A DNA stretch of 64,000 nt from assembly GCA_019448385.1 (NCBI GenBank), contig JAGTXO010000054.1, positions 159,578-223,577 on the forward strand. The letters run 5' to 3'. A program made the position numbers and the translations under genes. The stretch is from Diacronema lutheri (Eukaryota; Haptophyta; Pavlovophyceae; Pavlovales; Pavlovaceae). Of the stretch, positions 9,859 through 19,443 are shown piece by piece; within the stretch, counting starts at the first letter, position 1, and every line of letters begins with the position of its first letter. A model generated the notes under the pieces. That model was given only the letters and a program-made list of their open reading frames with translations, was not told where the DNA came from and did not search any database.

Positions 9859-10755
9859 TCAGCTGCGCGCGTCGAGCTGCGCGCAGAGCAGCTCGAAGAT
9901 GCCCCAGCCCAGCGCGGCGGACGGCGCGCCCTTGAGCAGCGTCGCGTGCAGCCCGCGGTAGAAGCCCGCCGGACTTTCCGCCATGAATGTCCGGCGCGCG
10001 CACTGCCACGCGTTCGCGTACTCGGGCAAGCCCGCGACGCCGCTCGCCTGCACGCGCATTCGCACGAGGTGGAGCGGGTAGGTGGCCGCGGTGGCGACCG
10101 ACGACGCAACCGCGCCGAACGTGAGCAGCTCGACGATCGACGGCTCGGCGCGCGCGCGCGCACGCGCGCGCGCGCGCAGCGCGTCTTTCAAAAACGAGCT
10201 GAGGCCCTGCTCGAGGGCGGCGAAGGGGAAGACGCCGACGAGTGAGGGCGCGAGGCCGCGAAAGAGCGCGCTCGCACCCTTGCGCCGTAGCACGCGCGCC
10301 GCGCAGTCGACAACGCCCGCGTACGTGCCAACGGGCGCGAGCGTGTCAAACGGCTGCACGGCGAGCTGCGCGACGGCGCCGGCGCAGCCGCCTGCGAAAA
10401 GGCGCTCGCTGAGCATCGGCGCCGCCGGGTTGGTCGCGAGGCCATCACGGAGCGCGTCGAAGGCGTCGGACAAGCGAAGCGCGTACTCGAGCACCGACTT
10501 GGCCATCGCCGCGCGCGTCCCCTTGAGCAGTGCGCGCCAGCCCTCGTCGGCGAGGAGCTGACGGCCAACGGCGAGCATCGGCGCGGGCGACTGCGTGGGC
10601 GATGCCGCCTGCTGCACCGTCCGGATCCGCCTCTGCACCGTCCGGATCCGCCTCTGTACCGTCCGGATCACCTCGAGCGGCGCGAGCAGCAGCCGCGATG
10701 CGGCTGGTGACATGCCGCTCGCGAGGAGATTGTACGGGGCGGCGCTCTTGGGCGC
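9859..10755 (-). pseudogene. Degenerate mitochondrial carrier (SLC25) copy
   Basis: Homologous over about 290 residues to the intact carrier at 36864-37973, on the opposite strand. The open frame has no ATG at its head and runs into ABC-transporter remnant sequence instead of the normal N-terminus. Three lesions are visible: the first signature PLEVIRTVQ is followed by two extra copies of RRIRTVQ (tandem 18-base expansion); the second-repeat signature, QPLDVVKTRITLAP in the intact copy, is reduced to QPFDTLAP, removing the charged residues of the carrier gate; and YALRFGAFDAL has become YALRLSDAFDAL. Transport function is unlikely. Confidence 0.75.
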
Positions 10756-10779
10756 GATGCGGGCGTGTTGCGGCTCGAG

Positions 10780-11225
10780 CACAATGGACGCGAGCCAGTG
10801 CAGCGATGTCAGCGCACCAAGCCGCCGCACCATCGGCCACAGCGGCGAGCGCCCGGGTCGAGCAGAGCGCCCTGCAGCACCGGCCGCGCCATCTCCGCCA
10901 CGGCGCCGCACAGCGACGTGGCCGTGGCGGGCAATACGAGTCGCGCAGACGCAAGCGCGAGCTCGCGCCGAAGCCGCAAGCAGCCGCCACGCCACGCGCC
11001 ACAGACGCCGTCGAGGCCACCGTCACCGTCCGGCGCGCCAGCAGCGTCGCCGCCCCCGCTCTCGAGCGCGCGCGCGCGCGCTCGGGCGCGAGGAGCCGCG
11101 CGTGCTCGTCAAAAGTAGCCACCAAGCCGGCCGCTTGGCCACGCGTGTGCCAGGCCCTGCGCGAGCGAGAGGCACGTGGCGCACAGCGCGCACGCCTCGG
11201 CCGTCCTCCCGCCGCCAATTGCCCG
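10780..11225 (-). pseudogene. ABC transporter 5' fragment (third piece of the duplication)
   Basis: Read on the minus strand this aligns with 39863-40290: counterparts of FDEHARLL, GRSPLWPMLRRLGALNALLW and the chain of small hydrophobic segments are recognisable, with small deletions (the LAASG segment is lost) and frame changes. It stops before any ATP-binding domain. It abuts the carrier pseudogene, giving a chimeric open frame (10995-9859) that should not be annotated as one protein. Confidence 0.7.
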
Positions 11226-11314
11226 CCGGCGCGTCAAAAAGCGAAAAGTCTCCCGCGAAAAAAAAAAGAGGCGGACCCGTTTGGACGTCCTCTCCCTCTC
11301 CTCTCCCTCTTGCG

Positions 11315-11677
11315 ATGCGCCTGACGCTCGTCCTCGCGCTCAGCGCCACTGCGATCACCTCGGCGTTCCACGCGCCAAGCCTAGCCAGCCGGATCCATCG
11401 CGTACCAGCCAAGCGCTTCGCCACCGCTTGCCGCCTCGGCGACCTGTCGGGCGAGCGCTCGCGCCGAATCGACCGGCGCGGCCGGATCAGCGAGACGACG
11501 CCCGCGGGCAAGCACGTGACACGCGACTTCTCGACGAGCGCGCTCGGCAAATACGACGACCTCGACCTGGACCTCGCCGACGTGCAGGAGCTCCCCTCGT
11601 GGTGGATCATCCGCGCCGAGGAGGCCTACCGCGCCGAGCAGATCGCAGCGCGCGAGCCGGACGTCCCGTCCTACTAG
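11315..11677 (+). CDS. Small protein with bipartite plastid-type presequence
   Basis: Intronless, 120 residues. The N-terminus MRLTLVLALSATAITSAFHA is a classical signal peptide with predicted cleavage before Phe (SA/FHAP), followed by a basic, Ser/Arg-rich transit segment (SLASRIHRVPAKRFATACRL). That signal-Phe-transit layout directs proteins into red-derived secondary plastids in haptophytes, stramenopiles and cryptophytes. The mature part is short, acidic and ends with a helix (SWWIIRAEEAYRAEQIAARE). No family recognised. An A-rich tract at 11265-11275 lies just upstream. Confidence 0.6.
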   Translation: MRLTLVLALSATAITSAFHAPSLASRIHRVPAKRFATACRLGDLSGERSRRIDRRGRISETTPAGKHVTRDFSTSALGKYDDLDLDLADVQELPSWWIIRAEEAYRAEQIAAREPDVPSY

Positions 11678-11985
11678 GCGGCCCGCGCCTACGGTGGTCA
11701 GATTCCAAGGTGGCTTGCCGCCTGCGAGCAATCACCGTACGGCTTTGTCGAATGACCTGTGAGCATCTCCCAAACGTTCCTTCCGCCCTGGCCACCGCCC
11801 AGTGTGAATCAAACCTGCAGTCGCAGCTTCGCCTGGGCCAGCACCTCCAGTGAGGGCCGAGGTGCACGGCGCGGCGCGCGCGCGGTGGTGCGCGCGAGCG
11901 TCCCGCACCACCGCAGTGCGCGAGCCTGGCCCCGTGCCGCGGCTGCGCGCGGCGAGCGCCGGAGCGGCGCCCGCCATGCTGCGTG

Positions 11986-14192
11986 CTAGCGGTGGGCTGC
12001 GCTCGTCGAGGGCCGGCCGTCGGCCGCGCCGGGCGTCGCCGCGCCGGTCGGCACGCTCGGCTCGATGCGCATCACGACGGCGGTGATGTCGTCGCGTATC
12101 GGCCCTGACAGCTCCCACCGCCGCTTCGCCTCGCGCGCGATCGCTGCGGACGCCGCCTTGAGGTCGGCGCCATGCTTGGCGGCCATCGTGACGGCCTCAT
12201 GCGAGCTGAGCTGGTCCCACACGCCGTCAGTGCCAAGGATGACGTACCGGTCGTGTTTCGTCAGCCTGTGCACGGTCACGTCAGGCTCGGCGATCACCTG
12301 CCCGCCGTTCGCGACGGAGTGCGTCGTGTCGCCGAACGCGCGGCTCGTCGCGAGGCCAAAGCGCTGCGAACGGTCCCACACGCGCGCGGGCCCGACGAAG
12401 CCGTGGCCTGCAGGAGGCGGGGCGCACGCGGTGCGCCAGTGCGGGAGGAATGGAAGGCGAGAGAGTGAGAGCGTGAGCAGGGGGAGTGGGGTGGGTGGAA
12501 GGGGAGGCGGCGGATCCCGTGCCCTGAGCTGCAGCCATCGCCCAACACGAGCGACCGGCCGTGACGCGCTGCGCGTGTGCCCAGCCGCGCCGCTCGCCAT
12601 CGCCCCGCCCGCGCGGCGCCCGCGGGCGCGAGCGAGCGGCCGCCGGCACGCCGCGCGCACTCGCGCGCGCGCGCACCAGGCACGTGCATCGGCGCGACGC
12701 GACCGCCGGAGCGCGTGATCCGGCGGTGCTCGCCCTCCGAGTCCGGCTTGTGGTCGCACGAGAGGTCGCGCGCGATCAGCGCGCCGCCCGGCGCCGCCGG
12801 GTCGACGCGGCCGATGACGGCGCGAGAGTCGCCGACGTTGGCGACGATCAGCTCGTCGCCCGCGAGCTGCGCGGTGCACGCGGTTGTGCCCGAGTGCCGC
12901 ACGTCGATGCCCGACGCGGAGAGTGCGCGGTTGGTTCGCTCGAACGAGCCGGCGAGCCGGCGCGCGAGGTTCGCGCCGGACGCGGACGCGGGCGCGGCGC
13001 TCAACGTCGCGGCGCGCGCGCCAGCAGAAGCGAGCGTCGGCGGCACGCCGCCGCTGCAGGCCGCCGCCGTGGTGGCGACGGCGGCCGCGGCGGCGTCGTC
13101 GGCGCTGCCGACCAGCTCGGCGCGCAGCTTGTCAGTCACAAACGCCGAGACCCGATGGCCGAGTTCGCCGTGGCCGTCAAAGACGCCCGCGACCGCGACG
13201 GGCGCGCGCCGGCCGACTGCGCCGGCGGGCGCGTCGGCCAGCTCGATGAGGAAACGGTCTTGGTTTGCCGCCTTGCCCGGGTGTGAGCCCTGAATCGTCG
13301 ACGCGGCCGCGTCGACCTTGAAGCGCCGTGCGCCGGCCGGGCTCGCCGCCGCGTCGGCGGTCGGAGCCGCCGCGCTCGCGCAGCCGGGCGCGCCCGTCTC
13401 ACCACCACCGAACGTTAGCGCCGGCCGCGCGCCGGCCGTGCCGGCCGCACCCGCACCCGCGTAGCGCGGCGGCGGCGCGGCGGCGCGAGCGGCGGCGTCG
13501 GCGACGGCCACGGCGGCCGCGCCGGGCATGCTGAGGCGCCCGCCCCAAGGCGCGGGTGCGACGCCATCGGTCGGCGGCACGACGGCGACGCCTCGGCCCA
13601 CCTGCGCGGGCGCCACGCCGTGCGCAAGCGTCTTGTTGGGGCGCTCGCTCGCTGGCCCCGTGCCCACGCCCACGCCCGCGCCCGTGCTCGCGCCCGCACC
13701 GCCAGAGAAGGCGGCGCAAAACGGCCCGCGGCCGTTCGCGGCGCTGCCGGTGCCCGCGCACGAGCTGGTTGGTCGGCCGTCGCCCGTGCTGCACCGCCGC
13801 GCGCTCTGCGCGAACGCGCCCGGCGAGCTTGGCGGCGCGTGATTGGACGGCAGCGGCCGATTCGCGAGCGGCCCGAGGCCACGGCCGGACGCGCCGTGCT
13901 CGGCCGCGTCGCGCGGCGCGCCGGGGCCGGAAGTGCGCGGACGGAGGTGGTTTGGCAACGTCGGTAGCGAGCCCACGCGCGCGAGCCCGCCAAAGCGGCT
14001 CGCCACATGCGTCGAGTCCATCCGCTGTAGCCCGCGGTGCGCGCCGAGCCCGCGCGCGGCCGCGCTCGCGCCGCCGACGCCGCCACGCGGGGCGGGCATG
14101 GTCTGCGAGAGCGAGGCCGGGCGGCAGGCGCTGATCGATCCCTGCGCGAAGCTGCCGTACGCCGCGCTGCTGCGCGACCACGGCTCGTTCAT
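11986..14192 (-). CDS. Protein phosphatase 2C family (PPM)
   Basis: Two exons, 14192-12677 and 12407-11986, separated by a 269-base intron (donor GTGCGC, acceptor CTGCAG), giving 645 residues. The first ~290 residues are low complexity (Pro/Ala/Gly/Ser), probably disordered. The PP2C domain follows with all metal-binding signatures: AANQDRFLIEL, VAGVFDGHGELGHRV, SGTTACTAQLAGDELIVANV-GDSRAV, the LSCDHKP...EHRRITRSGG segment, LATSRAFGD, VILGTDGVWDQLSSHEAV and RDDITAVVMRI. The Asp residues that hold Mn/Mg are intact, so an active Ser/Thr phosphatase is expected. The C-terminal ~25 residues are Ala/Ser/Pro-rich. Confidence 0.9.
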
Positions 14193-14399
14193 CGCGCGCG
14201 CGCGCGCGCTCTCAGGCCGAGGGGGGGGGGGGGGAGGGGGGCGTGGGGTCGAAACAGCCCTGTCGAAAAAGGGTAATAGTCATTTGTAAAAGATTCTGCG
14301 GTGGTTGAAATACGTACGAGCCCGTAATGAGGATTGAAGCAATAGTTTTAGAAAAAGACTTAGTACTTCAAAAGACAGGACGTACCCTCTTTGTGTAAC

Positions 14400-15452
14400 A
14401 TGATCCCGGGCGGTGCGCTCGCGCTCGCGCTCGCGGCCGCGGCGCCGTGCGCGGATCCCGTTCGAGGCGGGCGCCCTCCGCTTGCCGAGGGATGCCTCGT
14501 CGTGTACGTGGACGTTGGCACAAACATTGGCGTGCAGCTGCGCAAGTTCTTCCAGCCGGAGCACTACCCAGGGAGCAAAGCGATGCCCGTGTTTGCGAGC
14601 AGCTTCCCAACCGATGAGAGCGTGCGGAGGGGGTCGCGCCCGTGCGCCTTTGGCTTCGAGGCAAACCCGATGCACACCGAGCGGCTGCGCCAGCTCGAGG
14701 CAGCGTACACCGCGGCGGGCCATAGGCTGTCGATCGCGACCGAGACTGCGGTTGGGACGGCCGAGGGGAACACGACCTTTTTCTTCACCGGCTCGCTAAA
14801 GAACGACAGGTCCGCCTCGGTCGCGCAGAACGCCTGGTTGCGCAGAGGCCACGCCCGTGTGCTGCAAGCCACGGTGCGCACGATCGACCTGGCGCGCTGG
14901 TTGCGCGCCGAGGTGTTCGCGCGCTCGGAGGCCACGCGCCCGGGCGCGGTCGTGGTCATGAAGCTGGACATCGAGGGCTCGGAGGAGAGCGTGCTGCCCT
15001 GGCTCGCGCAGTGCGGCGCCCTGTGCGGCCTCGGCCCCACCATGATCGAGGAGCACGCGCGCATGGCCAAGGACAGGGCCGCGTACGCGCGTGCAGTTCG
15101 GCCGTTCATTCGCGCGGCGCGCACGCGCAGCCTGCGGGCGCTCGCGGGCGTGATGCGCGCTGCGCCAGGCGAGCGGTGCACCTTCCAGCCGCTCCTGGTC
15201 GACGACAATTCCTACTCCGCTGACGATGGTTCGACGGGCAATGCCAACCTCGACCGGGCGTTTGGCATCACGCAGCGTGCACCCTTCCCCGAGCCGCTGC
15301 CGCTCAGCGCCGACGGGCGAGCGGAGGGAGCCGTGGCGCCATGGCCGTATTGGGCGCGCGCGCAGAGGGATGCCGTGGCGATGCTTGCGCGGCGCGGTAG
15401 GCGCCCGGAGGAAGGGCTGGGGAAAAAGGAGGGGAATCAGCCGAATGCGTAA
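14400..15452 (+). CDS. FkbM-type methyltransferase, secreted or Golgi-type
   Basis: 350 residues, intronless. MIPGGALALALAAAAPCADP resembles a signal peptide. The SAM-binding core is clear: VVYVDVGTNIGVQLRKFF (motif I), PCAFGFEANPMHTERLRQLE, TAVGTAEGNTTFFF, and VVMKLDIEGSEESVLPWL, which is the FkbM signature. FkbM-like enzymes O-methylate sugars or other small acceptors; the acceptor here is unknown. The reading frame upstream of 14400 begins at TTG, so the ATG is used. A second, intact copy is at 61764-62795 on the other strand; the two are nearly identical in their first two thirds. It ends 26 bases from the convergent phosphatase gene. Confidence 0.8.
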   Translation: MIPGGALALALAAAAPCADPVRGGRPPLAEGCLVVYVDVGTNIGVQLRKFFQPEHYPGSKAMPVFASSFPTDESVRRGSRPCAFGFEANPMHTERLRQLEAAYTAAGHRLSIATETAVGTAEGNTTFFFTGSLKNDRSASVAQNAWLRRGHARVLQATVRTIDLARWLRAEVFARSEATRPGAVVVMKLDIEGSEESVLPWLAQCGALCGLGPTMIEEHARMAKDRAAYARAVRPFIRAARTRSLRALAGVMRAAPGERCTFQPLLVDDNSYSADDGSTGNANLDRAFGITQRAPFPEPLPLSADGRAEGAVAPWPYWARAQRDAVAMLARRGRRPEEGLGKKEGNQPNA

Positions 15453-15478
15453 TTGGCCGGCCATGCACAGAGCGAGCC

Positions 15479-16264
15479 TCATGCGCCGGTGCGCGCGAGC
15501 TCGCCAAGCACTGTCGCCCAGTGCTCCTCGATCGGCCAGCGGCTCTCCGCGAAGCCCCAGGCATGCGTCGTCGGCGAGTTGGCCGACACGTGGCCGCTGT
15601 TGTCCCCGCCGTGCAGCTCGACGCGCCACGGCCCCCCGCCCGCGCGGCCGACGAGCTTGAAGATGCCGCACGGCGCGAACTTGCCGACTTCGCGCACGCC
15701 GCGTGCCGAGAGCAGCGCGACGAGCGCGACGGACGCCGCGTGCGAGAAGCACACGACCGTCCTGCCCGCGTACGCGCGCGGCAAAAAGTCGGCAAGCCGC
15801 ACGGTCCGGCGGAAGTAGTCGATGGGGTAGAGCTCGCTCGGCAGGCATGTGCGCGCGTCGGTCGTGGTCGCGACGACGGGCACGCCGAACGGCCGGCCGA
15901 GCGCGACCTCGGGCAGGTACGGGAAGCGCTGCGCGGCGGTCGGGATGGAGCCCGGCGCGTGCGAGACCTCAGCAAGCCCCTCCTCCAGCTCGATCGGCAG
16001 CCCAACGAGGTGCGCGAATGGCTGCGCGGTCTGGATGACTCGGAGGTAGGGCGACGCGAGCACCGCCGCGGCGCGCCCGCCCGTCAGCTCGAGCAGCTTG
16101 GCCGCGAGCTCGCGGCTCTGCGCGTGGCCGAGCGCGGACAGCGGCGGGTCGCGCGCATCAAAGCCGAGCTCTTCGGCGCGCGCCGCCCACACGTCCTCGT
16201 GCGCGTAGTCGTAGCGGTCCCCGTGGCGGGCGAGGTAGATGGTCGTGTCGTCCTCGGCCGCCAT
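15479..16264 (-). CDS. Histidine phosphatase (phosphoglycerate mutase-like)
   Basis: 261 residues, intronless. It starts MAAEDDTTIYLARHGDRYDY; the RHG triad near residue 14 carries the nucleophilic His. Other conserved elements are PPLSALGHAQSRELAAKLLE, VLASPYLRVIQTAQPFAHLV, ELEEGLAEV and VVCFSHAASVALVALL with the second catalytic His. The layout resembles UBASH3/Sts-like and uncharacterised phosphoglycerate-mutase-family phosphatases; the substrate cannot be told. An upstream ATG at 16564 in the same frame would read antisense through the gene at 16281 with Arg-rich composition, so 16264 is preferred, only 16 bases from the divergent start. A truncated broken copy is at 61043-61660. Confidence 0.85.
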   Translation of the reverse strand: MAAEDDTTIYLARHGDRYDYAHEDVWAARAEELGFDARDPPLSALGHAQSRELAAKLLELTGGRAAAVLASPYLRVIQTAQPFAHLVGLPIELEEGLAEVSHAPGSIPTAAQRFPYLPEVALGRPFGVPVVATTTDARTCLPSELYPIDYFRRTVRLADFLPRAYAGRTVVCFSHAASVALVALLSARGVREVGKFAPCGIFKLVGRAGGGPWRVELHGGDNSGHVSANSPTTHAWGFAESRWPIEEHWATVLGELARTGA

Positions 16265-16280
16265 CGCGGAGCGCGAAAGG

Positions 16281-16847
16281 ATGGCGGCGGTGGCCAGCAC
16301 AGGGAGGGTGCGGTTGGCGCGACTGGTGGTCGTCGCCGCGTGCGCGCTGCCGCGTGCCGTGTGCGCGCGGGTCTTCACGCGCTCGTCTAGCCTGGTGGGC
16401 GGCCCGCCGTGGCTGCGGCTGCACCAGGCCGTCGTCGTCGCGCTGCCGACCGACGTCGATGGGCGCCCGGTTTTGTTCGACTTCCTGCCTGACGACCCCA
16501 CGTCCGCCGCGACCGCCGTCGCGCTGCTGCGTGGGCGCGCCGTGCTCGGCCGCGTGCGGCGCATCGTGCTGCCTGCGGCGACACTCGGCGCGTCCGACCT
16601 TGTGCTCCGCGCGGAGACGGCGCGATCTCTCGGCGAGCTCGAGCGATGGGCGGAGCGTTACCCGCGCGAGCTCGTGCTCTTCGGCGCGGCACAGAACCAC
16701 TGCCGCACGTTTGCCGAGCGCTTCGTCGCGTTCGCCGCGGGGGGCGATGCCCTTCTGTCGGCTGCGCCGGCCTCCCGCACGCCCTCGGGGGGGGCCTTAG
16801 GCGCGGACGATGTCGATGTCGATCTGACGAGTGACGACAGGCGATGA
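16281..16847 (+). CDS. Small secreted or lumenal protein, unknown
   Basis: 188 residues. The start MAAVASTGRVRLARLVVVAA is followed by CALPRAVCARV, a likely signal peptide. The body has coding character: WLRLHQAVVVALPTDVDGRP, VLFDFLPDDPTSAATAVALL, and ELVLFGAAQNHCRTFAERFV. The N-H-C-R-x-F element recalls the NC/H-type thiol folds of LRAT- and PPPDE-like proteins, but I cannot assign a family. The initiation codon is 16 bases from that of the divergent phosphatase at 16264, so the two 5' ends must overlap. Confidence 0.55.
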   Translation: MAAVASTGRVRLARLVVVAACALPRAVCARVFTRSSSLVGGPPWLRLHQAVVVALPTDVDGRPVLFDFLPDDPTSAATAVALLRGRAVLGRVRRIVLPAATLGASDLVLRAETARSLGELERWAERYPRELVLFGAAQNHCRTFAERFVAFAAGGDALLSAAPASRTPSGGALGADDVDVDLTSDDRR

Positions 16848-17080
16848 TGCAGCGATAATGACGGTGGCCACCTGCGCCGCGGCCGATGCACGCGGCCGCC
16901 GCGCCTGACCTCAGCGCAGTGGCGAGCCGAGCCGTGCGCCGCATCGCGTGTCTCGCGTGAGGGGGGCGACCGAATGTTGCACAACCTGCGCTGTTTCCTC
17001 CTTTTCACCTTTTTCATCGTTCTACCTTTTCAGGTTTTCATCCGCCGGCATCTTTTTGGCGCCCTTGACGCAAAACAAAG

Positions 17081-19291
17081 ATGTCCGAGGCGCACGCGGG
17101 CAGCACAGCGGACACCAGGCTCGACGAGGCGCTTGAGGCGATCGGCGTGCCGCAGGGCCTCACGCTCCCGTCATCCGTGCGTGACGACTCAGACGACTGG
17201 TTCGAGCACGCCGCTATGCTGCGAGACGCCGAGGCGAACGCGTGCGCGTCGGACACCGAGTCGGCCGGCGCGCTCGCGTCGCCGTCCGAGCCGCCGTCGA
17301 GGCTGGCGTGGCCCGGCTTCTCGCCGGGTGGTGCGGGCGCGGGCAAGCCTACACACGCATCGACCGACGCGCCACGCGCGCCGCCTACCGCCCTGCCGCG
17401 CGTCGCGCTCCGCACGAGCGGCTCGCTTGGCGAGGGTCCCAGCCGCTCGCCGACCGGCGGCGCGTCGATCGCGCCGCCGTGCGCGTCGCGCGGCTTCTCG
17501 AACGAGGCGGCGGAGCCGCTGCTCGCGTTGACGCGGCACGAGGCGCGTGTCGACGCCTCTGCGCTCGGCGCGCTCGGCGCGCGGCGCAGCACGTGGGGCA
17601 GCGCCGGCCATCGCGAAGCGTGCGGTGTGGGCGCGCGCGCGCCCGCCGAGCTGAGCGAGGGGCTGCGCGCGCTGCTTGTGCTGAACAACATCCAGCTCGT
17701 GCAGGGGCTGCGCGAGGCGCACGCGGCGAGCCCGCGCTCAGACCGCGCCTCCTCGCACCAGCCGTCGCCGCCGCCGTCTACGGTCGGCGGCGCCGGCTTC
17801 GCGCGCGCGCACGCGCCGACCGGCGTGGACGACGGCGGCGGCAGCGGCGGCGGCGGCGAGGAGGGCGACGCGCTGCTCTGGCTCTGCGCGACGCTGCTCT
17901 TCACGTACGACATCTTTGCGCGCCTCCAGCTCAACGTCCTCGTCCCCGCGCTCTTGGCCGACTTTCGCACCGACGCTGCGACAGTGGGGAGTGCCTTTGG
18001 ATCAGCATGGCTGCTCGCGTACGCTTGCGTCCAGGTGCCCACGGGTCTGCTCTTTGATCGGGCGGGCGCGCACCGCGTGCTCGCGCTGCTCGCCGCGCTG
18101 TGCGCCGCGGGCGCGCTCCTCTTCGCCGCCGCGCCCGCCGTGCCGCTCGCGTGCGCCGGCCGCGTGCTCACCGGCGTCGGCTGCGGCGGCGGGTTTCTCG
18201 GCATCGTCGTCGCGAGCTCGACGTTCCGCGCGGAGCGGGTGGGCGTGATGCTTGGCGTCGCGTCGGTGCTCGGCTTTGGCCTCGGCGCGTTTGGCGCCGC
18301 CGCGCCGCTGCAGCTCGCCGCACGCCGCGTCGGCTGGCGCGCGGCAACCGCGCTCTCCGCCGCGCTGCCGGCGGCCGTGTGCGTCGCGCTGCTGCCGGCC
18401 GCGTGCGGCCGGCCGCGGGCGACGGCGGCGTCGGCGGCGGCGGCGGCTTCGCGATACGCGTCGCCGCGCATTGGCGCGCCACCGTCGCGTGCGCCACCGC
18501 CACCGCCACCGTCGTCGCCGTCGCCGCCGCCGCCGTCGTCGTCGTCGTCGATGCCGTCGATGCTCGAGCTCGTGTGCGCGGCGGCGTCGCAGCCGGCGGT
18601 GTGGCTGTGGGGCATGCTCGGCGGCGCGCTCGACGCGCAGAGCAACGTGCTCTTCGGGCTGCTGGGGTACACGCTGCTGACGGACGGCGAGCGCTGGCCC
18701 GCGCAGCGCGCCGCCATCGCCATGTCGCTCGTCTCCGTCCCCGTGGGCCTCGCGTGCTTCGCGGGCAGCGCGGCGTGCGCGCGCGTGCGCACGCCGCGCG
18801 CGCGCTGCGCGCTGATCGTCGCGCTCGCGCTCGTCGGGTTGTGCGGGCTCGCGCTGCTCGCGCTCGCGAGCGGCGCGCCCGCCGCCGCGTGGGCGGGGCT
18901 CGCCCTCGTCGCCGTCTCGATCGGCGGCGAGGGCACGCTGTGGGTGATGATTGCAGAGGGCGTTGCGGACGGCGGAACAGGCGGCGGTGCGGTCGGCGGG
19001 CTGGTGAACACACTCATCGTCCTCGTCGATGCGCTCGCGCAGCCCGTGTGCGCTGCGGCCGTGAGCGCACACCATGCCGCGTTCGCGCGCCGAGCCGCGG
19101 CGGCGGCGGGCGGCGCCGAGGCGGACGCCGACGCCGACGCCGCCGGCGCGCCGGCGCCGCGCTACGGCGCCGCCGACTTCCGCGCGGGCCTCGCGCCGCT
19201 CGCGCTGCTCTACCTCGTCGCGATCGCGTGCGCCGTCGCCGTGCGCGATGGCGGCGTGCGGCGCGCGCGCGCGCTTAGTGCGAAGGGCTGA
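17081..19291 (+). CDS. Major facilitator superfamily transporter with long cytosolic N-terminus
   Basis: 736 residues, no intron seen. Residues 1-~260 are hydrophilic and low complexity (acidic start MSEAHAGSTADTRLDEALEA). The membrane domain then begins at DALLWLCATLLFTYDIFARL and has about eleven or twelve helices. The MFS loop-2-3 signature is visible as VPTGLLFDRAGAHRVLALLA, and GRVLTGVGCGGGFLGIVVAS matches the fourth helix. A central cytosolic loop (about residues 445-490) is Pro/Ser-rich. Substrate is unknown. Upstream, 16995-17040 is pyrimidine-rich with the motif ccttttcacctttttc. Confidence 0.8.
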   Translation: MSEAHAGSTADTRLDEALEAIGVPQGLTLPSSVRDDSDDWFEHAAMLRDAEANACASDTESAGALASPSEPPSRLAWPGFSPGGAGAGKPTHASTDAPRAPPTALPRVALRTSGSLGEGPSRSPTGGASIAPPCASRGFSNEAAEPLLALTRHEARVDASALGALGARRSTWGSAGHREACGVGARAPAELSEGLRALLVLNNIQLVQGLREAHAASPRSDRASSHQPSPPPSTVGGAGFARAHAPTGVDDGGGSGGGGEEGDALLWLCATLLFTYDIFARLQLNVLVPALLADFRTDAATVGSAFGSAWLLAYACVQVPTGLLFDRAGAHRVLALLAALCAAGALLFAAAPAVPLACAGRVLTGVGCGGGFLGIVVASSTFRAERVGVMLGVASVLGFGLGAFGAAAPLQLAARRVGWRAATALSAALPAAVCVALLPAACGRPRATAASAAAAASRYASPRIGAPPSRAPPPPPPSSPSPPPPSSSSSMPSMLELVCAAASQPAVWLWGMLGGALDAQSNVLFGLLGYTLLTDGERWPAQRAAIAMSLVSVPVGLACFAGSAACARVRTPRARCALIVALALVGLCGLALLALASGAPAAAWAGLALVAVSIGGEGTLWVMIAEGVADGGTGGGAVGGLVNTLIVLVDALAQPVCAAAVSAHHAAFARRAAAAAGGAEADADADAAGAPAPRYGAADFRAGLAPLALLYLVAIACAVAVRDGGVRRARALSAKG

Positions 19292-19443
19292 CGGGCGCGG
19301 GTCCGGAAGCGCCCGTCCGGACGCGCCGGTCCGAACGCACCGGTCCGGGCGCCGGTCCGGTGGTCGCTCGGCAATCCAATCCTGTGCGACACGGCGCGGA
19401 ATGCCGCCTCGTTTTTTTTTTTTTTTTTTTTTTTTTGGGGTGT
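19292..19443. other. Short intergenic spacer with ggtccg repeats and poly-T
   Basis: Convergent ends of two genes. It holds several degenerate copies of a ccggtccg/gtccgg unit (19298-19360) and a T run of about 26 bases (19411-19436), which on the minus strand is an A run. Confidence 0.6.

Larger units (their letters stand above)
7870..11225 (-). repeat. Segmental duplication copy A (inverted relative to 37.0-40.3 kb)
   Basis: From about 7870 to 10755 the sequence matches the reverse complement of about 39850 to 37080: the A/T-rich edge, the conserved non-coding block around 8250-8640, the beta-sandwich gene and the mitochondrial carrier. From about 10780 to 11225 a further block matches 39863-40290 (ABC transporter 5' half), but it is joined to the carrier end instead of the opposite end. 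That order is what a tandem array of carrier, sandwich and ABC units would give at a unit junction. Copy A is the decayed copy. Confidence 0.85.
14400..16264 (+). repeat. Duplicated gene pair, internal copy (inverted at 61.0-62.8 kb)
   Basis: The FkbM gene and its convergent histidine-phosphatase neighbour are repeated in the same relative order, inverted, at 61043-62795 beside the telomere. Both genes are intact here, so this is likely the donor of the subtelomeric copy. Confidence 0.85.

Noticed and set aside
9859-10995. 378-residue carrier with a new N-terminus
   Set aside because: The frame starts at GTG and its first ~75 residues are ABC-transporter remnant in the wrong frame; it is a chimera of two duplicated fragments.
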